DNA of 64,000 nucleotides from Vibrio sp. SCSIO 43135 (GTDB lineage Bacteria; Pseudomonadota; Gammaproteobacteria; Enterobacterales; Vibrionaceae): NCBI RefSeq assembly GCF_023716665.1, contig NZ_CP071859.1, positions 1,426,001 to 1,490,000 of the forward strand, read 5' to 3'. Shown piece by piece: positions 25,051 to 32,248 of this stretch (position 1 is its first letter; each line of letters starts with the position of its first letter). The notes under the pieces were generated by a model. It saw only the letters and a program-made list of their open reading frames with translations, ran no database searches and was not told where the DNA came from. The position numbers and the translations under genes were made by a program.

Positions 25051-26403
25051 TTATTGAACCGTGCGAGCAAAGCGTTTCAGAAGCTGGGTACTTTCTACTT
25101 CAACTTTGTCTAGGCTATTTTCCACGCTAGAGCGTCCCGCGAAGATGTTGTCGAACTCGCGGTGCATCACTTCTCGGATCTGCGTGTAGTAACCTAAACG
25201 GTAGCCTTTCGTCCATTCACCAGATGTGAGGCTCAACTGCTTAATGCCAACTTCAGCATCTGGTTGTTCTTTGTAGTAACCCGATTGCTTGGTTAACTCA
25301 TAAGCTGCGTTAGTGACTGGTACGTAGCCTGTTGTTTTATGCCAGTACATTTGTGTGTCTGGTTGAGTGAGGTACTCAAAGAAGGCCGCCACGGCTTTGT
25401 CTTCGTTAGATTTGTGGCCGTTCAGAGCGAACAGCGCTGCGCCACCAATGAAGGTATGGCCTGCATTAGGGTTAACCGATTCCCAGTAAGGCAGGTAAGT
25501 GGTACCCAACTCGAATTGTACTCGGTTTCTTAAACCACCAAATGAACCTGATGAACCCATCCACATTGCGACTTCTTGGCGTTCGAAAGGTGTTTGGTTT
25601 GCGTCCCAGTCACTGCCGTAATACTTGTAGTAACCTTTGTCTGACCACTCTTTTAGCTTCTTGACGTGCATCAGCATGTCTTCAGTATTGAACATGATCT
25701 TGGTTGGCAAACCATCGTAACCGTTTTGTTTGTCTGCCAGCGGAAGGTTATGACGCGATTTAAAGTTCTCGAACATGATCCATGGCGTCAGCGATTGTGA
25801 AAAGCTTGCATAACCTTTGTCTTTTAGCTTCTGCGCTACCTGCTCAAGTTGTTCGTAGGTTTTTGGCGCTTCAACGCCGACTTTAGCTAGGATGTCTTTG
25901 TTGTAGTAAAGAACAGGCGTAGAGCTGTTAAATGGCATACCGATCATTTTGCCATTGTTATCGGCGTAGAAGTTTCTCACGCCAGCAAGGTAATCCTTCG
26001 ACTGAAATGGGTAGCCAGACTCTACCATGATGTCTTGTACAGGCTTAGCAACGCCCGGAGCTGTCATGATGGTTGCAGCGCCAGCATCGAAGACTTGTAG
26101 AATGTTAGGCGCTTGCCCTGCACGAAAAGCAGCAATGCCTGCTGTCAGTGTTTCGGTGTAAGAGCCTTTATAAACTGGTGTGATTTTGTAGTCGTCTTGT
26201 GAAGCGTTAAAGTCAGTAGCGATTTGGTTTACGGTATCGCCTAACTGGCCTCCCATCGCATGCCACCAAGTAATTTCAGTTGCAGCAAATGTTGTCCCAG
26301 AAACAGTTGCTGTCAGTAAACCAGCCAACCATTTATTTCTAAAAGACAGTGACTTAAACCCGAATGTTTTAGCACCTGGTTTTTTAGAACATAGCTTTTT
26401 CAT
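25051..26403 (-). CDS. ugpB: Glycerol-3-phosphate-type periplasmic binding protein (UgpB)
   Basis: Family 1 solute-binding protein, 450 residues. The ATG at 26403 follows AAGGAA. The N-terminus is long, with a twin-lysine stretch (MKKLCSKKPGAKTFGFKSLS) before the hydrophobic core WLAGLLTATVSGTTFAA. The mature part begins TEITWWHAMGGQLGDTVNQI, nearly the classic UgpB start. Further family blocks include AGQAPNILQVFDAGAATIM, GMPFNSSTPVLYYNKD and FIGGAALFALNGH. It leads the operon ugpB-A-E-C-deoR. The neighbouring cytoplasmic GDPD at 16505 would be its natural enzymatic partner. Confidence 0.92.
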   Translation of the reverse strand: MKKLCSKKPGAKTFGFKSLSFRNKWLAGLLTATVSGTTFAATEITWWHAMGGQLGDTVNQIATDFNASQDDYKITPVYKGSYTETLTAGIAAFRAGQAPNILQVFDAGAATIMTAPGVAKPVQDIMVESGYPFQSKDYLAGVRNFYADNNGKMIGMPFNSSTPVLYYNKDILAKVGVEAPKTYEQLEQVAQKLKDKGYASFSQSLTPWIMFENFKSRHNLPLADKQNGYDGLPTKIMFNTEDMLMHVKKLKEWSDKGYYKYYGSDWDANQTPFERQEVAMWMGSSGSFGGLRNRVQFELGTTYLPYWESVNPNAGHTFIGGAALFALNGHKSNEDKAVAAFFEYLTQPDTQMYWHKTTGYVPVTNAAYELTKQSGYYKEQPDAEVGIKQLSLTSGEWTKGYRLGYYTQIREVMHREFDNIFAGRSSVENSLDKVEVESTQLLKRFARTVQ

Positions 26404-26420
26404 GTCAGTTTCCTTGTGAG

Positions 26421-26451
26421 TTTCGAACGAGACATTCTGTGTTTCGTTTGA
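26421..26451. promoter_or_regulatory. Tandem DeoR operator candidates before ugpB
   Basis: TTTCGAACGA (26421-26430) and TTTCGTTTGA (26442-26451) are direct repeats exactly 21 bp apart, just upstream of the ugpB start. This is the same spacing as the repeats in the TRAP/GDPD promoter but with a different core, consistent with separate operators for two related DeoR proteins. It is part of the 343-bp control region 26404-26746. Confidence 0.5.
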
Positions 26452-26494
26452 CGCTATGTTGGTGGAGTTTTATTGCAGATTCGTGAGTGTAAAA

Positions 26495-26510
26495 TTTCAT
26501 CTGTATGAAA
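26495..26510. repeat. Palindrome TTTCAT-CTGT-ATGAAA before ugpB
   Basis: Perfect 6-bp inverted repeat with a 4-bp gap, about 90 bp upstream of ugpB; a possible regulator site. I could not fit a PhoB box anywhere in this region. Confidence 0.4.
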
Positions 26511-26746
26511 GATTTATGGATCGCGTTACATAGGTCACGTTAATAGGTTTTATTAGTGACGGATTTCACAGTGATTATTTCGGATGATGGCAAATGGAAA
26601 CAATGCGACATTATCAATGAATGAGTGCGAAGTTTGTCGCAACTATTGTGCAAATTTGGCATGATGCAACAGCGGTTTCTGACTGCAATGATTGTGATAT
26701 TCCCGCTCTCTATCCTATTGAGCGTACAACTTCCCGAGCGTAGACA

Positions 26747-27625
26747 TTGAATACTGAACGTAAAGCTGCACTTATCTTAGTGGCCACGACTCTGTTGGCT
26801 GCATTTGGTTGGATTTTCTCGAAAGAGGCCATTCAAGGATTGCCTCCTTTTGGTTTTATCGGCTTACGTTTTCTGATCGCTTCTTTGTGTTTACTGCCAT
26901 TATGTTTTAAGGATCTGTTGCGAGCTAAATGGAAGGATATTGGTGCAGCGGCGCTAGTTGGCTGTCTCTTAGCTGGTTCTCTGATGAACTGGATACACGC
27001 CATTTCGATCAGCGATACCTTGGGCGAGGGCGCTTTTATCATCAGTCTTTCCATGCTGATAGTACCTATTGTCGCTTGGGCACTGTTTCGTGAAAAACCA
27101 AAACGTATTTTTTGGTTTTCAATGCCTATCGCGATTGCTGGATTAGCGTTTTTGTCGCTCTCTGGTGGCTGGCAACAATCGAGCAGCCAATTTTGGTTTA
27201 TGGGATGTGCGGCGATGCTGGCGCTTCATTTCAACGTTAATAGTAAGTTCTCTCAGAAGCTGCCAGTCCTTTTGCTTACATGTATTCAGTTGTTTGTGAC
27301 AGGTTGCCTCACCTTAACATTGTCGTATTTTACCGAGCAGTTCCCAGAAACAGTGTCTGCGTCGATATGGGGGTGGTTTGCGCTAAGCACTTTACTTGCA
27401 ACCAGCCTTCGTTACGTGATGCAAACGATGGGGCAAAAAGGGCTTACTCCAGGTAATGCGGCCTTGATTATGTTACTAGAGCCTCTTTGGACGGTGATAT
27501 TGAGTATTCTGTGGTATGGCGAAGTGCTGTCGACCAGTAAAGTGGTGGGCTGCAGTTTGATCTTACTGTCTTTGATCCTATATCGAACTGATGGACGTTT
27601 ACTGCCAAGAAAACGTTTGACTTGA
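26747..27625 (+). CDS. EamA-family (DMT) inner-membrane transporter
   Basis: Drug/metabolite transporter of 292 residues with ten hydrophobic segments in two EamA repeats. The N-terminal repeat has FGWIFSKEAIQGLPPFGFIG and LRFLIASL; the C-terminal repeat has GLTPGNAALIMLLEPLWTVI. The start is a TTG at 26747 (MNTERKAALILVATT); no better start is seen and the sequence before it is not coding-like. It is a single gene divergent from ugpB. The substrate, usually an exported amino acid or metabolite, cannot be inferred. Confidence 0.88.
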   Translation: MNTERKAALILVATTLLAAFGWIFSKEAIQGLPPFGFIGLRFLIASLCLLPLCFKDLLRAKWKDIGAAALVGCLLAGSLMNWIHAISISDTLGEGAFIISLSMLIVPIVAWALFREKPKRIFWFSMPIAIAGLAFLSLSGGWQQSSSQFWFMGCAAMLALHFNVNSKFSQKLPVLLLTCIQLFVTGCLTLTLSYFTEQFPETVSASIWGWFALSTLLATSLRYVMQTMGQKGLTPGNAALIMLLEPLWTVILSILWYGEVLSTSKVVGCSLILLSLILYRTDGRLLPRKRLT

Positions 27626-27829
27626 TACTTGGAGCGCTAGGGCATCCTATTCCCAGTTAATTGAGTTGTACTTTCTTTATTTACTAGCTCTAAATGCCAG
27701 TAAAATTCTCTAATGCAAAATTAAATTAGAGTAATTGGCAGATTTGTTAGTAAACTATTATCTTTGAAAGGTGATATTGCCTTCCTTAGCAGCGTGTTTG
27801 CTGCGTTTAAAGAGACTCAAGGATAGAAG

Positions 27830-28783
27830 ATGAAAATTGGTGTGATTGGCGCGGGAGCCGTTGGTGTTGGGATCTGCAATTACTTACTGACTTTAGGTAG
27901 TGTGAGTGAGTTGGTTTTATTGGATCAGAACCTTGATAGAGCAGAAGGAGAGGTATTTGATTTTCGTCATACCGCCGCCCTCACGTTTTCGAAGAACACC
28001 CATATAGTACCCACCGATGACTATTTAACCCTAATTGGTGCCGACATTGTCGTCATTACCGCTGGCGCGCAGATTAAACAAGGTCAAACTCGTATGGACC
28101 TTGCTGAAATTAATGCCAAGATTGGTGTTGATATTGCGAAGCAAGTAGAACGTGTTGCACCCAATGCGACACTCATCGTTGTATCTAACCCATGTGACAT
28201 TGTTACCCATTTTATTGCTAAGAATACCCAGCTCCCAGCATCTAAAGTGATCAGCAGTGGTTGTGTTATTGATACTGCTCGCCTTATGTCGATAGTGGCA
28301 AACCGAGTCAATCTGGACCCTAAAAATGTGTTTGGCTATGTACTAGGCGAACACGGAGCCCACTGTTTTACTCCAAAGAGTTTAATCAGCATTGCTGGGC
28401 AGCCTGCAGATTACTACTGCGATACCAATCATATCGAGCGTATCTGCGCGGATGAATTGCTTGAATCCGTTAAACAAGCAGGTTACGAGATTTTTAAGCG
28501 TAAACAGAATACTACCCATGGGATTGCTGCAAGCGTGTTTCGTATCATACAAGCGATTAAAATTGATGAGCGCTCAGTATTGCCTGTCGCTACGCTATTG
28601 AATGGTGATTATGGTTTGAAAGATGTTGTATTGAGCTTACCAACAGTGGTGGGGGCTCATGGAGCGGAATCGATTCTGCATCACCCGTTTAGTGAAGACG
28701 AGTTAGCGACACTCAATGCTATCGCCGCCAACGTGGCCAAAGATGTGGAAGCGGTGGCGACAGCGACGGGTTTAGCCAAGTAG
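27830..28783 (+). CDS. L-lactate dehydrogenase-family NAD-dependent 2-hydroxyacid dehydrogenase
   Basis: Rossmann-fold dehydrogenase of the LDH/MDH family, 317 residues. NAD-binding GAGAVGVGIC, the Asp that binds NAD ribose (LLDQN), the Arg in QTRMDL (R88), D148-R151 in CVIDTARL and catalytic H175 in LGEHGAH are all present. The residue that sets substrate (Gln in LDH, Arg in MDH; LDH-type AGANQKPGETR) aligns with Ile82 in AGAQIKQGQTR, so the enzyme may prefer a bulkier 2-oxoacid, as hydroxyisocaproate dehydrogenases do. AAGGA precedes the ATG. It is a single gene. Confidence 0.88.
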   Translation: MKIGVIGAGAVGVGICNYLLTLGSVSELVLLDQNLDRAEGEVFDFRHTAALTFSKNTHIVPTDDYLTLIGADIVVITAGAQIKQGQTRMDLAEINAKIGVDIAKQVERVAPNATLIVVSNPCDIVTHFIAKNTQLPASKVISSGCVIDTARLMSIVANRVNLDPKNVFGYVLGEHGAHCFTPKSLISIAGQPADYYCDTNHIERICADELLESVKQAGYEIFKRKQNTTHGIAASVFRIIQAIKIDERSVLPVATLLNGDYGLKDVVLSLPTVVGAHGAESILHHPFSEDELATLNAIAANVAKDVEAVATATGLAK

Positions 28784-28886
28784 CTAAATGATGTCCGCGC
28801 ACAACGAGGTGCAGTCTAATGTTAGAGTACAGGCTAATAGTAGAAAGGGGCGTGTTATCGCCCTTTGTTGATTTGAAAACAGAACA

Positions 28887-30317
28887 CTACTTCTTGTAGT
28901 AGTCAATTTCCCAGATGTTTTGGTGCAAAACCATACGCCGATAGTTGATCTTGCCTGAAGGGGACACATCAAATTTCAACAGTACGCCATAATCTCTGTT
29001 TTCAAGCTCGAAGTCGCTTAGTGGTGACAGTGCTATAGCAGGTTGCCCTGTCCATTGTGCTTTTAGCTGTTCTCCATCGATAAACAACTTAGTATCGACA
29101 CGCCAAGTGTGGGAGTAAAACTGTCCAACAAACTTCTCTAGCTCACTTTTAGTCAGTTTAATGGTTGGCCTATCGTAGTTAGGGATCTCAACCTCTTTAC
29201 CAACATACAGGCCAATGATGGTTTTCATGATCTCGTTGACTTTGGTGTTGAGCCCGTTGGCATTGAATGCGATCGCTATATCTAGGTGATCGATGTAAAT
29301 CAATTGCGAATGAAACCCTTCTATTAGCCCGCTATGACCCCATGCATGGTGGTGAAAGTAGGGAATGCTCCAAATGCCTTTTGTCGATCCATATGGGCTG
29401 GTTAGTCCTTTCATATCTTTCAGTGATTGCTGAGAAATCAGCTCTTCGTTAAACAGCGCGCGCATAAAGACGGTTAACTCACTGGGTGTAGAAATCATGG
29501 CACCAGCTGCGACTGATACGGTTGGAGACCAACGTGGTAGTGCTTCCCACTGGCCAGCTAAGTAGCTATAAGAAACGGTTTGATAGCCGCATTCAGTGTA
29601 ATCAAGACACAGCATGGTGGATGTTAGTCCCAGCTTGTCAGTGATGTTGCGGCGTAAGTTTTCTTGATAACTTTTGCCCGTGACCTGCTCGATAATGAAG
29701 CCAAGCAGAACGTAATTAGTGTTGGAATATTCTTGATGAGTATTGGGTGGAAAGTGACCCGGGTTCTTCAGCAAGTGTTTAATGAGCTCTTGTTGCGACA
29801 GAGTTTGAGTGTAGTAAGAGTTGAAACTGGGTGAGTCGGTGTAGTTAAACAAACCACTTCGATGCGACAGCATCATTTCGATGGTAATGTCATTCGCGTT
29901 TTCAAACTCAGGAAAATACTGACTAAGCGGCGTACCTAATGACAGCTTACCTTGTTCAATTAACTGAAAAACTAAGGTAGCAGTAAACATTTTGGTAATC
30001 GAACCAATTTGGTATTGGCTACTTTCGTTTGCTGCTATGGGTTCATCGCTAGAAAACCAATGCTTTTCTTCATAGATAAACCCAGATTGCGCCTGATATG
30101 TCACACGCCCTTTATCGTTAATCACAAGGCTAAACATGGCTTTGTCATGTGACTCGATGCTTTCAACATACTGTTGGATGCTGTTGAGGTCTGGCACTTG
30201 TTTGCTGGCTGGGGCGTGTTGAGCAAAAGATGTTGCCGAGACGATCCAGCTAGCCACTATCAAGAGAAACGGAGCGATGCGTGGGTGGTAATAACAAAAT
30301 AACGTATTGTTTTTCAT
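28887..30317 (-). CDS. Beta-lactamase-fold serine hydrolase (class C-like)
   Basis: Exported penicillin-binding/esterase-type serine hydrolase, 476 residues with signal peptide ending near SATSFAQ. Catalytic motifs are S106-x-x-K109 in IGSITKMF, Y197-S-N in YSNTNY and H328-S-G in GHSGLIEG. The C-terminal 110 residues form an extra domain (GQFYSHTWRVDTKLFIDGEQ) common in peptidase S12 proteins. These proteins may be D-aminopeptidases, esterases or cell-wall enzymes; there is no reason to call it a resistance beta-lactamase. Confidence 0.9.
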   Translation of the reverse strand: MKNNTLFCYYHPRIAPFLLIVASWIVSATSFAQHAPASKQVPDLNSIQQYVESIESHDKAMFSLVINDKGRVTYQAQSGFIYEEKHWFSSDEPIAANESSQYQIGSITKMFTATLVFQLIEQGKLSLGTPLSQYFPEFENANDITIEMMLSHRSGLFNYTDSPSFNSYYTQTLSQQELIKHLLKNPGHFPPNTHQEYSNTNYVLLGFIIEQVTGKSYQENLRRNITDKLGLTSTMLCLDYTECGYQTVSYSYLAGQWEALPRWSPTVSVAAGAMISTPSELTVFMRALFNEELISQQSLKDMKGLTSPYGSTKGIWSIPYFHHHAWGHSGLIEGFHSQLIYIDHLDIAIAFNANGLNTKVNEIMKTIIGLYVGKEVEIPNYDRPTIKLTKSELEKFVGQFYSHTWRVDTKLFIDGEQLKAQWTGQPAIALSPLSDFELENRDYGVLLKFDVSPSGKINYRRMVLHQNIWEIDYYKK

Positions 30318-30539
30318 CGGCTTACCTATGCTATGTGTCTAATCTCTATACTAGTCGTTCTGTATCAAACGTATAGGTGGCATTTATAGTTCTTTTTGGC
30401 CAATTGTTGCTATTTTTGACCTGCGTCGAGATTAATGTGGTGTCGTTGACGTGTCACAGAGTTGTGGTTGAGATTTTGTTGAAAGGGAAAAATAGTGCTA
30501 ACTTGAACTGGTCTGATGAGGAGTTCGCAAGGAAGCGCA

Positions 30540-31319
30540 GTGCAAGTTCATACGATAAAAGGCTACATTCAAACGATTTATTTGGTGGAGTATCCCGATA
30601 AGCTCATGCTACTCGACGGGGCAAGCCGAGCCGATATTCCCTATCTAAAGCTGTTCATTGAAGAGACCTTACAGCGCCCATTTACAGACTTAAAAGTGGT
30701 GGTGGTGACGCATATGCACCCAGACCATGCTGGTGGGGCTCACCTATTGCGTAAGAAAACGGGATGCAAATTAGTTTCAGCAGATAAAGACAAAGATTGG
30801 TACTCAGGTTTTGATGGCTTTCTGATGCACCTCACCGATCTTGCTCTCGCGAAATGGATGGCTAATCGAATGGGCGCCAGACGCACCTTACTGTGGTACC
30901 CACGTAAGCTTAATCCGGATTATAAAGTGACCGATGGCGATGCGATTCCTGGGTTCGAAGATTGGTGTATTATAGAAACGCCCGGCCACACAGACCGGGA
31001 TCTATCACTCCATTGCCCATCACAGGGGATGGTTTATATTGGCGACCTAATGGTGATGGTGAAACGAAAGTTAATTGCGCCTTTTCCTATCTTTCATCCC
31101 AACAAGTATCGTCAGTCTTTACAGCGGATCTACGACCTGAATTCGCCTAAAGTTCTTGCCGCACACGGAGGAGAAGTTTCGTTCGATCATGAAGCTTTGA
31201 CTCATCTTCTCGATACTGCACCCCGAAGGCCAATCACTCATTGGCGAGTCACTAAAATCAAAGCGAAGCGTTTAGTTCGTTCGGTATGGCTGCTCGGCTT
31301 CCTCAAACGGAAACACTAG
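30540..31319 (+). CDS. MBL-fold metallo-hydrolase
   Basis: Metallo-beta-lactamase-fold hydrolase of about 259 residues. I choose the GTG at 30540 (VQVHTIKGYIQTIYLV), which has AAGGAAGC upstream; an ATG eight codons earlier (30516) lacks a proper site. Zinc ligands are in VTHMHPDHAGG (HxHxDH), TPGHTDRDLS (His), IGDLM (Asp) and AAHGGE (C-terminal His). The substrate is unknown. Its 3' end overlaps the convergent lipocalin gene by 48 bp. Confidence 0.87.
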   Translation: MQVHTIKGYIQTIYLVEYPDKLMLLDGASRADIPYLKLFIEETLQRPFTDLKVVVVTHMHPDHAGGAHLLRKKTGCKLVSADKDKDWYSGFDGFLMHLTDLALAKWMANRMGARRTLLWYPRKLNPDYKVTDGDAIPGFEDWCIIETPGHTDRDLSLHCPSQGMVYIGDLMVMVKRKLIAPFPIFHPNKYRQSLQRIYDLNSPKVLAAHGGEVSFDHEALTHLLDTAPRRPITHWRVTKIKAKRLVRSVWLLGFLKRKH

Positions 31320-31817
31320 TTGCTCCGATTTGAACCCAGCTTGCTCGGCGATTCTTAGGTATTTATTCATTTTGTAGTCGGGCAGGTGGCTGGTACGGGA
31401 CAATAGCCAGAATTGGTCGTTGTCTCCTGTCACTAAGGCGGTAGAGTAATCGGGCTCTAAATAAAACACGACATATCGGCCGTAAAATGGGCCAGAGAAC
31501 GATACGTGCAGCTGTCCGACGGTTTGATCTTCTCCCAGTCTTACCTTGCCAATGGCTTCTTTCCATTGCTGACTTTCATCACTCCAACCACTGTTTATTA
31601 CTCTAATATCGCCATCTTGATCGACGACGAATTGGGTTCGGGTGTGAGTTAAACCTTGAGCGTAGCGGCTATCTGATCTGGCAACTTCATACCAAGTGCC
31701 CATATAAGCGGCAATGTCGAACTTTTCTACCGGCATCAGGTATTGAGAAATACTGCTACAACCCAGGGCTAATGCACTTAAAAAACAAGCGACTAGAAAC
31801 TGATTTAGTTGTCTCAT
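31272..31817 (-). CDS. blc: Outer-membrane lipocalin lipoprotein (Blc-like)
   Basis: Bacterial lipocalin of about 181 residues. The ATG at 31817 follows AAGGAG and gives lipoprotein signal MRQLNQFLVACFLSALALGC (Cys20). Lipocalin motifs are YMGTWYEVARSDSRYAQGL, the second block VTGDNDQFWLLSR and the C-terminal Arg-rich helix. It is probably anchored in the outer membrane, where it binds lysophospholipids or fatty acids under envelope stress (family knowledge). The open frame to 31877 runs through the promoter region. Confidence 0.92.
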   Translation of the reverse strand: MRQLNQFLVACFLSALALGCSSISQYLMPVEKFDIAAYMGTWYEVARSDSRYAQGLTHTRTQFVVDQDGDIRVINSGWSDESQQWKEAIGKVRLGEDQTVGQLHVSFSGPFYGRYVVFYLEPDYSTALVTGDNDQFWLLSRTSHLPDYKMNKYLRIAEQAGFKSEQLVFPFEEAEQPYRTN

Positions 31818-32045
31818 CACAATCTCCTTAATGTATTGGGCAGGGAGGCAAAGTAAACGTAATGATTTGAGATGCATTTTTAGCGCCAGATTGAGTAATA
31901 AACAAACAGTGTTGCGACATGCTTCACCGTAAGCGGTTTATCAGCATTAATGAAAGATTGTGAAGATTAAATTTAAAAACTTTCTTTCCGATATGTAATA
32001 AAAGCACACAAAACGTATGTGTATTTCTAGTTGGAAAAAGCGCAT

Positions 32046-32060
32046 TGATAACCATTACCA
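32046..32060. promoter_or_regulatory. Fur-box-like site in the blc/nirB intergenic region
   Basis: TGATAAC-C-ATTACCA fits the 7-1-7 Fur model TGATAAT-N-ATTATCA with one mismatch per half. It lies inside the larger inverted repeat ATTGAT...ATCAAT (32044-32065), about 190 bp before nirB and 230 bp before blc. The target gene is uncertain. Confidence 0.4.
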
Positions 32061-32110
32061 TCAATATTTGTTGAATTCGTGTTATTTAGTACACCTTTTG
32101 AGCTATCCAT

Positions 32111-32127
32111 CTACCCCTTTGGGGTAG
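32111..32127. promoter_or_regulatory. 17-bp palindrome CTACCCC-TTT-GGGGTAG before nirB
   Basis: Perfect inverted repeat placed just upstream of the FNR-like site. TACCCCT resembles the NarL/NarP heptamer TACYNMT, but the half-site spacing is one base off the classic 7-2-7 layout. It may be a NarP target or another regulator's operator. Confidence 0.45.
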
Positions 32128-32140
32128 TTCAAGTTCGTAA

Positions 32141-32154
32141 TTGATTTACATCAT
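32141..32154. promoter_or_regulatory. FNR site upstream of nirB
   Basis: TTGAT-TTAC-ATCAT differs from the FNR consensus TTGAT-N4-ATCAA by one base and is centred about 101 bp before the nirB start. It fits anaerobic activation of nitrite reductase. Confidence 0.65.
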
Positions 32155-32193
32155 GTATTCATTTTCTTTCACATTTGAAAATGGCGTCAGTTA

Positions 32194-32222
32194 AGCAACG
32201 TTTCCTTACGGAAACGGTTGCT
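32194..32222 (+). promoter_or_regulatory. Leader hairpin before nirB
   Basis: AGCAACGTTTCC / GGAAACGGTTGCT forms a 12-bp stem with one bulged G and a TTAC loop, ending 26 bp before the nirB ATG. There is no T tract, so it is more likely an mRNA control or protein-binding structure than a terminator. Confidence 0.55.
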
Positions 32223-32248
32223 AAGAAAAATAACCGTCAGGAATTCCT

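Noticed and set aside
26404-26746. PhoB box upstream of ugpB
   Set aside because: E. coli ugp is PhoB-controlled, so I looked for CTGTCAT repeats at 11-bp periodicity; only scattered half matches were found, with wrong spacing.
28887-30317. Antibiotic-resistance beta-lactamase
   Set aside because: The SxxK/YSN/HSG set is shared with many S12 peptidases and esterases, and the extra C-terminal domain argues against a dedicated class C beta-lactamase.
30377-30601. 74-residue open frame before the MBL gene
   Set aside because: No ribosome site; it overlaps the MBL start in another frame and has a hydrophobic then random composition.
32111-32127. Classic NarL/NarP 7-2-7 site
   Set aside because: The palindrome is symmetric around three bases, one off the required heptamer spacing; kept only as a palindrome of unknown regulator.
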